Part shown: positions 1-6,061 of the stretch, one piece after another | Position numbering within the stretch: position 1 is the first letter of the stretch | How the letters are laid out: every line of letters begins with the position of its first letter | Source of the DNA: an uncultured Erysipelotrichaceae bacterium | GTDB lineage: Bacteria > Bacillota_I > Bacilli_A > Erysipelotrichales > Erysipelotrichaceae | Direction: 5' to 3' | NCBI GenBank assembly: GCA_934675465.1 | Contig: CAKUQM010000062.1 | Coordinates: 1-6,705, forward strand | DNA: 6,705 bases | Program-made: the position numbers and the translations under genes | The notes under the pieces: generated by a model | The model's input: only the letters and a program-made list of their open reading frames with translations | Databases searched by the model: none | Told to the model about the DNA's origin: nothing

Positions 1-29
1 TTAGTACATTTCTTTAAAAAATAAGCCAT
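1..29 (-). CDS. Start of a probable IS transposase (partial, cut by window edge)
   Basis: The minus strand carries an ATG at 29-27 preceded by AGGAG (40-36) with a 6-nt spacer, a very good ribosome binding site. The nine visible codons read MAYFLKKCT, and the gene continues past position 1. From memory, this N-terminus matches transposases of the IS1634-type DDE group in Firmicutes, which often begin MAYFLKK followed by a Lys/Asn-rich stretch. The assignment rests on nine residues and on context: an AT-rich flank with a promoter and a terminator hairpin, lying next to a truncated gene. It could be another short-leader protein. The sequence to the left of the window would decide. Confidence 0.5.
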
Positions 30-71
30 AATATTCTCCTTTCAAAAGTACTCACCATTCTCACCATATTT

Positions 72-97
72 ATTATACCATAAAAAAATATTGTCAA
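72..97 (-). promoter_or_regulatory. Probable transposase promoter
   Basis: On the minus strand a perfect -35 TTGACA (97-92) is followed by a perfect -10 TATAAT (77-72). The spacer is only 14 bp, well under the optimal 17, so the promoter is predicted to be weak, as expected for a transposase. A start near 65 would give a leader of about 35 nt containing the ribosome binding site at 40-36. Confidence 0.55.
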
Positions 98-112
98 ATA
101 GTTAAAAACATT

Positions 113-141
113 AAAAAAGTATAGATTTTATCTATACTTTT
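113..141 (-). terminator. Hairpin terminator downstream of the truncated FtsA-like frame
   Basis: A perfect 12-bp inverted repeat, AAAAGTATAGAT (115-126) and ATCTATACTTTT (130-141), has a 3-nt loop. Read on the minus strand it ends in six T (118-113), so it works as an intrinsic terminator 10 nt after the stop codon of the truncated frame. It also lies just upstream of the transposase promoter, where IS elements often carry a terminator against outside transcription. The A-rich other flank could give weak activity on the plus strand too. Confidence 0.75.
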
Positions 142-151
142 GAGATTTCGG

Positions 152-415
152 TTAGCATACTGCTTCTAAAAATTTATGGTGAGAAAGTCTAAAAACGGGC
201 GTTGCCCCCACCTTCTTTGATACATTAGCGATAGCTTCCTTTAAACCCTCTACTACACTATCACTATCGATCACATTAATATCGCTGATACCAGAAATTG
301 GCGCACTATAAGTACAAATAATATTAAAACGTGTATTATAGAATTCACCAACTAAGATATCAACTTTGTTGTCATCTAATTTTAAAGTTGCATAAACTTG
401 TTTTACGTTATCCAT
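152..415 (-). pseudogene. Truncated FtsA-like cell-division protein, N-terminal part only
   Basis: The frame encodes 87 residues from ATG 415-413. Residues 1 to about 70 follow the pattern of the FtsA N-terminal actin-fold domain: a short beta strand (VYATLKL), VGEFYNTRFNII, then an Asp/Ser-rich turn and the helix EGLKEAIANVSKKVGA. Complete FtsA-like proteins are usually about 400 residues or more. Here family resemblance ends near codon 70, and the last ~15 residues (ending HHKFLEAVC) look like read-through into foreign DNA before the stop and terminator. The usual phosphate-1 loop (DIGTSK in classical FtsA) reads KLDDNK, so this is a divergent paralogue rather than textbook FtsA. FtsA tethers FtsZ to the membrane; the remnant lacks most of the ATPase fold and the C-terminal amphipathic helix and should not function. 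An upstream in-frame start at 511 exists but would overlap the rpmB promoter. Family assignment is from memory of sequence patterns. Confidence 0.6.
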
Positions 416-422
416 AGTCAAT

Positions 423-428
423 ATTATA
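423..428 (-). promoter_or_regulatory. -10 box of the FtsA-like gene, implying a leaderless mRNA
   Basis: A perfect TATAAT lies on the minus strand at 428-423, only 7 nt before the ATG at 415-413. Transcription would begin at or within a base or two of the start codon. No Shine-Dalgarno is present between them. The -35 region (about 451-446, CTTATT) is poor. This -10 box supports the start at 415 over the longer frame from 511. Confidence 0.5.
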
Positions 429-505
429 CAATGATTTATGTGTGAAATAAGCCTGTAATTTATGAGATAGAAAAATATTTGTTCAAAAAAGTTTATTTTA
501 TGACC

Positions 506-534
506 TTGCATTTGATAAAAGACAATGGTATATT
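506..534 (+). promoter_or_regulatory. Promoter of rpmB
   Basis: A -35 TTGCAT (506-511), a 17-bp spacer and a -10 TATATT (529-534) preceded by TGG at 526-528 form an extended -10 promoter of the housekeeping type. The predicted start near 541 gives a leader of about 30 nt ending in the strong ribosome binding site of rpmB. No L28-type autoregulatory structure is evident in so short a leader. Confidence 0.65.
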
Positions 535-569
535 AATAAAGCTAGATTTAATGAAGGGAGGCATGTGTT

Positions 570-764
570 ATGTCAAGAGTTTGCGAAATTTCTGGAAAAG
601 GACCTCTTTCAGGAAACAACCGTTCACATTCACTTCGTGCTACACGCCGTAAATGGAATGTAAATCTTCAAAATGCAACAATTATGGTTGATGGTAAACC
701 TACGAAGGTTAAAGTTTCAGCCCGTGCATTAAGAAGTCTTAAGGCTCAAGCTAAGAATGCATAA
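570..764 (+). CDS. rpmB: 50S ribosomal protein L28 (bL28)
   Basis: This 64-residue basic protein is a structural component of the large ribosomal subunit. Family landmarks are C-x-I-S/T-G-K near the N-terminus, SGNNRSHS (14-21), the Arg-rich TRRKWNVNLQ (25-34) and the C-terminal DGKPTKVKVSARALRSLK. Length is normal for bL28. Only one cysteine (C5) is present, so this is the zinc-free form lacking the CxxC pairs of the zinc-binding paralogue. The ATG is preceded by GGGAGG (555-560) with a 9-nt spacer. It has its own promoter and terminator, so it is monocistronic, converging on rpe and diverging from the FtsA-like gene. In many Firmicutes rpmB is likewise near the prpC-prkC-rpe cluster, which supports orthology. 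Confidence 0.97.
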   Translation: MSRVCEISGKGPLSGNNRSHSLRATRRKWNVNLQNATIMVDGKPTKVKVSARALRSLKAQAKNA

Positions 765-768
765 AATC

Positions 769-795
769 AGTGGTTAATAATTAACCACTTTTTTT
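769..795 (+). terminator. Intrinsic terminator of rpmB
   Basis: A perfect 9-bp stem, AGTGGTTAA (769-777) pairing with TTAACCACT (781-789), has a TAA loop and is followed by T789-T795. It begins 5 nt after the rpmB stop codon. Confidence 0.9.
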
Positions 796-801
796 ATACC
801 C

Positions 802-833
802 AAAATAAAAGGAACCTAAATACTTAAGTTCCT
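802..833 (-). terminator. Intrinsic terminator of the priA-to-rpe operon, overlapping the rpe 3' end
   Basis: On the minus strand AGGAACTTAA (833-824) pairs with TTAGGTTCCT (819-810) through 10 pairs including one G-U wobble, with a 4-nt loop GTAT. It is followed by TTTATTTT (809-802). The rpe stop codon (818-816) lies within the 3' arm, so the last codons of rpe form the 5' arm. It sits 15 nt from the oppositely oriented rpmB terminator. Confidence 0.8.
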
Positions 834-1460
834 AATATTCTCTTCTATATCACCCTTAAACACACTTGACCCAGCAACGGCTACATCACAACCCACACTA
901 GATACCTTATAGATATTCTTATCATTGATGCCACCATCCACTTCAATCAAATAATTCAAATCATTTTCCTTACGATACTTATCTAATTGTTCAATCTTAC
1001 TCAAAGAATCTTCCATGAACTTTTGACCACCAAAACCTGGTTCAACACTCATCACAAGCACCAAGTCAACATATTTCAATAAAGGAATAATCTGTTCAAC
1101 ACTAGTACCTGGTTTAATAGAAACACCAACCTTTACATGTAAATTCTTAAAATGAGCAATTGTATCTAAACAAGCATAAATATCATCACATGCTTCAAAA
1201 TGGAAAGTAATGCCATCAGCACCTGCCTTCACAAACATATCACCAATAAAGATAGGATCACTCACCATTAAATGTACATCCATGAATAATGATGAATTAT
1301 GTCTAAATGCTTTAAAAATATCTGGACCAAAACTGATATTAGGGACAAAGTGACCATCCATAACATCAAAGTGAATCCATTTACACTTTTCATTAACAAT
1401 CTCTAATTGCTTAGAAAATTGAGCATAGTCTAAAGATAAAATTGAGGGAGCAAGTATCAT
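816..1460 (-). CDS. rpe: Ribulose-phosphate 3-epimerase
   Basis: This 214-residue TIM-barrel enzyme interconverts D-ribulose 5-phosphate and D-xylulose 5-phosphate in the non-oxidative pentose phosphate pathway, in the cytoplasm. Family signatures are all visible: APSILSLD (4-11), HFDVMDGHFVPN (30-41) with metal ligands H30 and D32, MDVHLMV (60-66) with H63, MSVEPGFGGQKF (137-148) for the mobile loop over the active site, and EVDGGIN (173-179) with D175. D32 and D175 are the expected acid/base pair. The phosphate-binding AGSSVF is at 196-201. Length is normal. The start lies 3 nt after the prkC stop; its ribosome binding site AGAAGG, with 7-nt spacing, is formed by the last prkC codons, so the two are coupled. 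It is the last gene of the operon. The thiamine pyrophosphokinase gene that often follows in Bacillus-type clusters is absent. Confidence 0.97.
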   Translation of the reverse strand: MILAPSILSLDYAQFSKQLEIVNEKCKWIHFDVMDGHFVPNISFGPDIFKAFRHNSSLFMDVHLMVSDPIFIGDMFVKAGADGITFHFEACDDIYACLDTIAHFKNLHVKVGVSIKPGTSVEQIIPLLKYVDLVLVMSVEPGFGGQKFMEDSLSKIEQLDKYRKENDLNYLIEVDGGINDKNIYKVSSVGCDVAVAGSSVFKGDIEENIRNLSI

Positions 1461-1463
1461 AAA

Positions 1464-3125
1464 TTAACCTTCTTTCTTTTCCGTATAATACATTAAATGA
1501 ATACAAGATTCACCATTTTGTGAATACAAAGTACCAGCGCTAGGATCACATCCTACAACCGTATTTGGTTCATATTTCTTTTGATTATCAGACAAAGTCT
1601 CATAAGCAACTTCATCCTTGCTTACATTAAAGTTTAATTCCTTAAACATATTAAACACAACATCGACATTCTTACCCAAGATATCAAAAGGAATCATATA
1701 AGTACTACTTGTCGCATAAGTCAAAGTAATCTCATTAACCACATCAGGATTATATTTAGATCCAGCAGTCATACTCTGTTCTAGTATTGTACCCTCTTCC
1801 TTATCAGACTCAACACCAATAGTCTTCACATTAAAATTCTTTGATTGTAAGATACTCTTGGCATCCTCAACCTTAAGACCTACATAATTACCAATAGTGG
1901 CATAGCACCCTTCAGAAATGGTTACAACTAACTTAGTACCCTTTTCTACCAAATCACCTTCCTTAGGATTAGAATCAATGACGATATTAGCCTTTGTATC
2001 ATCAGTCATCACCCACTTAATATTTGAACTATCAATGCCCAAACCTAAAGGACTCAAGACATCTTCCGCAACCGTCAAAGATAAGCCCTTAATACTTGGA
2101 ACCGTAACTGGCTTATTCTTAGGTCCAATTACGCCTGTCAACATTAGAATAATTAATACCGCAAGTAATGAAATAATTGATAAGACAATAATTAAAGCCG
2201 AACTCAACTTACTTGTAGTCTTTGACTTCTTCTTTTTCTTAAAGTCCTTAACCTCATTGCTCTTCATCGAAACCTTAGAACTCTTTACAAGCACGATCGG
2301 TTTGTCATTCATCGCTTCCTTACTTAGACATCTCTCTAAGTCCTTAAGCATAATAGCTGCATTATCATATCTTTCCTCAAGTGATCTAGCAGTAGCCTTA
2401 ACCACAATATTTTCAACACTTACAGGAATTTCCGGATTAAATTTACGAACTCTAGGTACATCCTTATTAATATGTTCTAAGGCAACCTGTACAGGACTAT
2501 CGGCCTTAAAAGGTACATCACCTGTTAAAAGTTCATAAAAGACAATACCCAAAGAATAGATATCTGACTGCATACTAGCCTGGCCACCCTTGGCAAGCTC
2601 AGGAGCTAAATAATGAACAGAGCCCAAGATTGAACCCTTAGAAGTTAGCTGCATCGCATCATTTAAGACCGCAATACCAAAGTCAGCCAATTTAACAGTT
2701 CCATCATCCTTAATCAAAACATTTTGACTCTTGATATCTCTATGGATTATCCCATTCTTATGAGCTTGTAATAAGGCTCCAGTTAATTGTTTCATAATCC
2801 AAACAGCTTCTTTTGGTGGTAATGCACCCCTTCTTTGAATCAACTGTTTAAGCGTATGGCCCTTAACATATTCCATGACAATATAATGCATGTTTCCTTG
2901 TTCACCAACATCGTAAACTTCTACTGCATTAGGATGGAATAGTTTAGTTGAAGTATTGGCTTCTCTTTTAAACCGCTCCAAAGAAACAGGGTCATTGGCC
3001 ATATCACCCTTTAAAATCTTAATGGCAACCTGACGATTTAAAATCGTATCAAAAGCTAGGTAGACATTAGCCATACCGCCCTTGCCGATTTCTCTTATAA
3101 CCTCATATCTATTAGCTATCTTCAT
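1464..3125 (-). CDS. prkC: Membrane Ser/Thr protein kinase with PASTA domains (PrkC/Stk1/PknB type)
   Basis: This 553-residue eukaryotic-type kinase senses muropeptides or lipid II outside the cell and phosphorylates division, wall and translation proteins. The cytoplasmic kinase domain spans about 7-265: glycine loop IGKGGMANV (13-21), VAIK with K36, alpha-C E55, HRDIKSQN (128-135) with D130, DFG (148-150), activation loop with T161, S162 and S165 as likely autophosphorylation sites, and APE (174-176). A basic juxtamembrane stretch (K296-K300) precedes one membrane helix (about 309-334). The outside part holds three PASTA-like repeats, at about 337-405, 406-471 and 474-549; the third is the most divergent. 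B. subtilis PrkC is longer because of an extra C-terminal domain. The ATG overlaps the prpC stop as ATGA, fitting the usual phosphatase-kinase pair. rsgA, which commonly follows, is missing. Confidence 0.96.
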   Translation of the reverse strand: MKIANRYEVIREIGKGGMANVYLAFDTILNRQVAIKILKGDMANDPVSLERFKREANTSTKLFHPNAVEVYDVGEQGNMHYIVMEYVKGHTLKQLIQRRGALPPKEAVWIMKQLTGALLQAHKNGIIHRDIKSQNVLIKDDGTVKLADFGIAVLNDAMQLTSKGSILGSVHYLAPELAKGGQASMQSDIYSLGIVFYELLTGDVPFKADSPVQVALEHINKDVPRVRKFNPEIPVSVENIVVKATARSLEERYDNAAIMLKDLERCLSKEAMNDKPIVLVKSSKVSMKSNEVKDFKKKKKSKTTSKLSSALIIVLSIISLLAVLIILMLTGVIGPKNKPVTVPSIKGLSLTVAEDVLSPLGLGIDSSNIKWVMTDDTKANIVIDSNPKEGDLVEKGTKLVVTISEGCYATIGNYVGLKVEDAKSILQSKNFNVKTIGVESDKEEGTILEQSMTAGSKYNPDVVNEITLTYATSSTYMIPFDILGKNVDVVFNMFKELNFNVSKDEVAYETLSDNQKKYEPNTVVGCDPSAGTLYSQNGESCIHLMYYTEKKEG

Positions 3126-3850
3126 TTCTTAACTACGACAATCGTAATGTTGTCATAGCCTCCCTTTTTAAGTGCTAAAGCTAAAAGCGCATCAGCTTTT
3201 TTCTTTAAAGTATCATATTCTAAATTATCTAAAATATTGATAATCTCATTATCACTAACATAACCACATAGACCATCAGAACACAACATAAACATATCCA
3301 TATCCTTGATTTTATGAATATCACTATTCACATAATCAAAAACACCAATAGCTCTTGTTAAATAATGACGCTTAGGATGAGTCAAACTCTCCTTATAAGA
3401 GATTTCACCCTTCTCTAACTTCTCATTAACATAAGTATGATCATTAGTTAACCTAAATAACTTCTTATCTAAAACACCATAGGTTCTACTATCACCTACA
3501 TTCAAGGTTAAACAACCAAAAGAGGTAATTAAAACACCAGTTAAAGTAGTACCCATACCTAGATAATTTTCATTAGTAATAGATAAAGAATAAATATATT
3601 TATTACAGTCTTCAATTAAATTAGACATCTTATTTTTGGCATCACAAAGACTTGTAAAACAAGTATTAGTAAAACGTTCTTTAATATATTCTGCCGTTTT
3701 GCTAGAAGCGACATCACCTGCCTTGCCACCACCTATACCATCACAAACAAGCGTAAGAAAATCGCCACTATCATTAGTAGCGCTCATATATGAATCTTGA
3801 TTAGTAAGACGATGTAAACCTACATCGCTTAAACAATAATAATCAATCAC
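3122..3850 (-). CDS. prpC: PP2C-family Ser/Thr protein phosphatase (PrpC/Stp)
   Basis: This 242-residue cytoplasmic metal-dependent phosphatase reverses phosphorylation by the kinase encoded next to it. PP2C motifs in order: R14 with NQD (17-19), VCDGIGGG (35-42) with metal ligand D37, GMGTTL (98-103), VGDSRTY (118-124), LTNDHTYV (134-141), LTRAIG (164-169), CSDGL (190-194) with D192, and GGYDNIT (230-236) with D233. The His that normally follows DGMGG in this subfamily is Gly here. Length is typical of bacterial stand-alone PP2C proteins. The start is GTG at 3850-3848, overlapping the 3' end of rlmN by 8 bp, with AAGGAG 7 nt upstream inside rlmN. The first residues (IDYYCLSDVGLHR) match the family N-terminus, so the GTG is well supported. 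Confidence 0.96.
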   Translation of the reverse strand: MIDYYCLSDVGLHRLTNQDSYMSATNDSGDFLTLVCDGIGGGKAGDVASSKTAEYIKERFTNTCFTSLCDAKNKMSNLIEDCNKYIYSLSITNENYLGMGTTLTGVLITSFGCLTLNVGDSRTYGVLDKKLFRLTNDHTYVNEKLEKGEISYKESLTHPKRHYLTRAIGVFDYVNSDIHKIKDMDMFMLCSDGLCGYVSDNEIINILDNLEYDTLKKKADALLALALKKGGYDNITIVVVKK

Positions 3851-4880
3851 CTAACATCTCCTTCGCCCTTAATTGTCCACAAGCTGCATCTATATCCGTT
3901 CCTCTTTTTTGTCTAAGAGTAACGCTTAATCCTCTTTTCTTTAACAAGTCATAGAATCTTAGAGTATCCTTAGGACTTGTACTCTTATATTCATTTTCCT
4001 TAACCTCATTATAAGGAATTAAATTAATATAAGCATTTCTACCTCTTAATAGCTTTTGTAGGTCATCAGCATCCCTTGTGCCATCATTAACCCCTGCAAT
4101 TAAAAGATATTCAAAAGTGATTCTACGATTCGACTTAGATTCATAATAATTAATAGCTTCCATTAATCTCTCTAAGTTATAAGCCTTATTAATAGGCATC
4201 AATTTATTTCTTAATTCATCATTGGCTGCATGTAAAGAAATAGCTAAATTATATTGTAGTTTCTCATCCGCAAACTTCTCAATCTTAGGTGCTAAACCAC
4301 AAGTTGATACCGAAATATGACGAGCACCAATTTGTAAACCATAAGGACTATTTAAGATAGCAAGGGCCTTTAATAAATTATCATAATTATCAAAAGGTTC
4401 TCCCGTTCCCATGATTACCAAATTGTCTAATCTAGCTTCTTTTTCATCCAAATACTTTTGAATAGTTAAAGCTTGTAAAACAATCTCCCCAGGACTTAAG
4501 TCCCTTTGTTTCTTAAGAAGACCAGAAGCACAGAAAGAACAACCCATGTTACAACCAACTTGAGAAGATAAACACGCAGAGTAACCATATTCAAAGACCA
4601 TTAATACTGATTCAATCAAAGCACCATCTTCAAGTTCAAACAAGAACTTAACCGTTCCATCCTTTGATTCTTGTTTATTTCTAATCTTGAATTCATGGAA
4701 GGTAAATTCATCGTTTAATTTAGCCTGTAAGTCCTTAGAAATATCACTCATTTCCTCAAAAGAAGAGACCCTTTTCTCGTATAGCCACTTAAATATTTGT
4801 TTAGCTCTAAAAGGCTTTAAACCAATAGAAACTAAATAATTTTCTAAATCCGTTAAATCTAAATCGTAAATTAAACTCAT
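3843..4880 (-). CDS. rlmN: 23S rRNA (A2503-C2)/tRNA (A37-C2) methyltransferase, radical SAM
   Basis: RlmN uses two SAM molecules and a [4Fe-4S] cluster to methylate C2 of A2503 at the peptidyl-transferase centre and A37 of some tRNAs. The protein is 345 residues, normal for the family. An N-terminal accessory domain (about 1-85, with KPFRAKQIFKWLYEK) precedes the radical SAM core, whose CxxxCxxC cluster ligands are C110, C114 and C117 (GCNMGCSFC). C103, seven residues before the cluster, and C334 (DIDAACGQL) correspond to the two catalytic cysteines of E. coli RlmN. MGTGEP (157-162) is the SAM-binding motif. I place the start at ATG 4880-4878: it has AAGGA with 6-nt spacing and an ATGA overlap with rsmB. 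An in-frame ATG 12 codons upstream would add MFLLCSIEKGRQ, which is rsmB overlap with no family resemblance. Cfr is excluded by operon context and overall RlmN-like sequence. Confidence 0.96.
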   Translation of the reverse strand: MSLIYDLDLTDLENYLVSIGLKPFRAKQIFKWLYEKRVSSFEEMSDISKDLQAKLNDEFTFHEFKIRNKQESKDGTVKFLFELEDGALIESVLMVFEYGYSACLSSQVGCNMGCSFCASGLLKKQRDLSPGEIVLQALTIQKYLDEKEARLDNLVIMGTGEPFDNYDNLLKALAILNSPYGLQIGARHISVSTCGLAPKIEKFADEKLQYNLAISLHAANDELRNKLMPINKAYNLERLMEAINYYESKSNRRITFEYLLIAGVNDGTRDADDLQKLLRGRNAYINLIPYNEVKENEYKSTSPKDTLRFYDLLKKRGLSVTLRQKRGTDIDAACGQLRAKEMLGD

Positions 4881-6061
4881 TTGTCTTCCTTTTTCAATAC
4901 TGCATAATAGAAACAATCGCCTAAATCATTAATGATTGTATCTTCTTCTTTTAAACTAAATTCCTCATGTTCCTTTAAGAAAGATAAAACCTGTTTACCA
5001 TTTTCCTTCTTGTTAAGGGTACATGTACTATATAGTATTTCACCATTTGTTTTTAATAATTTACTTGTACTATTAAGCAAACCTTTTTGGATTATTTGAA
5101 GTTCATCCAAAGAAGATGGACTTAGATGATACTTAAGATCTGGCTTTCTACCCAAGGTTCCAAGTCCAGAACAAGGCACATCTAATAAAATCTTATCGAA
5201 TTTAACATCCAAAACATCACTTAAAATTCTACCATCATAATTAAGATAATGCACTCCGTCAAAGCCTAATAGCTTAGCTCTTTCTTTGATTAATTCTAGA
5301 CGATGCTCATGTAACTCGTTACTATAGGCATTTGTTGGTTTTACAATATCTAGACAATTAAATAATTTAGAACCTGGGGCACAACATACATCCAATAAGA
5401 CATCATCTTTCTTTAAATCTAAATGTTTTACTAAAGAAGAAGAATTGATATCTTCGATATAGAAGTAGCCCTTCTTAAATTCTTCACTATTAACTAAAGA
5501 CTTATTAGAAGTAAAGATATCTTCATTAATAATATTAATATCCTTTAAATCAGCATATTTACATTTATTATGATTAAGACGATAGTAAACAGTTGGAATT
5601 CTTTTGTAGTTTTTTGAAATACGTTTGAATTCATCTCCCTCATATTGACTCTTAAGCAACTTATAAATCCATTCAGGTAATGATTCATTTATATGATCAG
5701 GACCCTTTTTAAACACATATTCTTTTCTTAAAATCGCATTCACAAAAGGCTTATCATGCTTATTAGCTAATTCTACATATTCATTATTTACATAATAGGC
5801 ATCACTAGAAAGGTAATATCTTTCATATAGGGCCATCGCAATAATAATCTTATTTCTTAGAGAAGTAGAATTCTTTAAGAAATCTCTGAATTGAAAAACC
5901 AAATAATCATATTCCTTTAAAACACCATTAACCAAGTTGGTCACAAAGGGTCTTTGAATCGGTTCTAATTCCTTAAGCTTCTCACGCATTAAAAGATTAG
6001 TGTAAGCTTTATCACTAATCGTCTTATATATAATCTCAAATGCTACTTTTCTTTGATTCAT
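4877..6061 (-). CDS. rsmB: 16S rRNA (cytosine-967-C5) methyltransferase
   Basis: RsmB (Sun/Fmu) makes m5C967 in 16S rRNA using SAM. The 394-residue protein has an N-terminal NusB-like RNA-binding helical domain (about 1-125, with RPFVTNLVNGVLKEYDYL and KPFVNAILR) and a C-terminal Rossmann methyltransferase. The SAM-binding motif I is LLDVCCAPGSK (222-232), slightly off the usual CAAPGGK. Motif IV is LLDVPCSGLGTLGRKPDLKY (292-311) with C297, and motif VI is YSTCTLNKKEN (344-354) with C347, the expected nucleophile. It is somewhat shorter than the usual 430-450 residues, with no obvious missing motif. The ATG overlaps the priA stop as TAATG (1 bp). The only Shine-Dalgarno, GGAG, is just 2 nt from the ATG, so translation probably relies on reinitiation by ribosomes finishing priA. 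fmt, which often lies between priA and rsmB, is absent. Confidence 0.95.
   Translation of the reverse strand: MNQRKVAFEIIYKTISDKAYTNLLMREKLKELEPIQRPFVTNLVNGVLKEYDYLVFQFRDFLKNSTSLRNKIIIAMALYERYYLSSDAYYVNNEYVELANKHDKPFVNAILRKEYVFKKGPDHINESLPEWIYKLLKSQYEGDEFKRISKNYKRIPTVYYRLNHNKCKYADLKDINIINEDIFTSNKSLVNSEEFKKGYFYIEDINSSSLVKHLDLKKDDVLLDVCCAPGSKLFNCLDIVKPTNAYSNELHEHRLELIKERAKLLGFDGVHYLNYDGRILSDVLDVKFDKILLDVPCSGLGTLGRKPDLKYHLSPSSLDELQIIQKGLLNSTSKLLKTNGEILYSTCTLNKKENGKQVLSFLKEHEEFSLKEEDTIINDLGDCFYYAVLKKEDK

Larger units (their letters stand above)
51..183. repeat. Three copies of the 8-mer ATGGTGAG (two direct, one inverted)
   Basis: CTCACCAT occurs at 51-58 and again at 60-67, a 9-bp period, and its complement ATGGTGAG occurs at 176-183. 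The longer form ATGGTGAGAA is shared by 67-58 (minus) and 176-185 (plus), giving a 10-bp inverted pair about 110 bp apart. The tandem pair lies at or just downstream of the expected transcription start of the transposase-like gene, and the third copy lies near the putative IS end. They may be transposase or repressor binding sites, which is inference. Confidence 0.45.
1..205 (-). mobile_element. Probable left (promoter-proximal) end of an insertion sequence
   Basis: Between the point where the FtsA-like frame loses family resemblance (about 195-205) and the start of the transposase-like frame lies about 170 bp with typical IS-end architecture: a perfect 12-bp hairpin that would stop transcription entering from outside, then a promoter, repeated 8-bp motifs, a strong ribosome binding site and the transposase start, all on the minus strand. 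The exact outer boundary is uncertain. No target duplication or second terminal inverted repeat can be seen because the other end of the element is outside the window. The 205 boundary is an estimate. Confidence 0.5.

Noticed and set aside
14..67. 17-codon upstream frame (MVRMVSTF...) overlapping the transposase start out of frame
   Set aside because: No ribosome binding site. The repeated ATGGTGAG is more simply a DNA motif. A regulatory leader peptide is possible but unsupported.
197..207. GGGC-GTT-GCCC inverted repeat followed on the minus strand by a T run
   Set aside because: Only a 4-bp stem lying within an open frame. It could be a weak terminator or part of the IS end, but it is too short to call.
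416..511. N-terminal extension of the FtsA-like frame to a start at 511
   Set aside because: The extra 32 residues look like translated AT-rich spacer, there is no ribosome binding site, the -10 box of the gene lies inside, and the extension reaches the rpmB promoter.
416..569. Riboswitch or structured leader in the rpmB/FtsA-like intergenic region
   Set aside because: The region is AT-rich without a recognisable conserved fold, and both predicted leaders are about 30 nt or shorter.
1918..2538. 206-codon open frame on the plus strand
   Set aside because: It lies entirely antisense to prkC, which has full kinase and PASTA motifs. The predicted product resembles no family and has no ribosome binding site that I can support.
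4881..4916. Upstream ATG for rlmN adding 12 residues
   Set aside because: It lies in the rsmB coding end, lacks a ribosome binding site and lacks family resemblance. The ATG at 4880 has AAGGA at 6-nt spacing.
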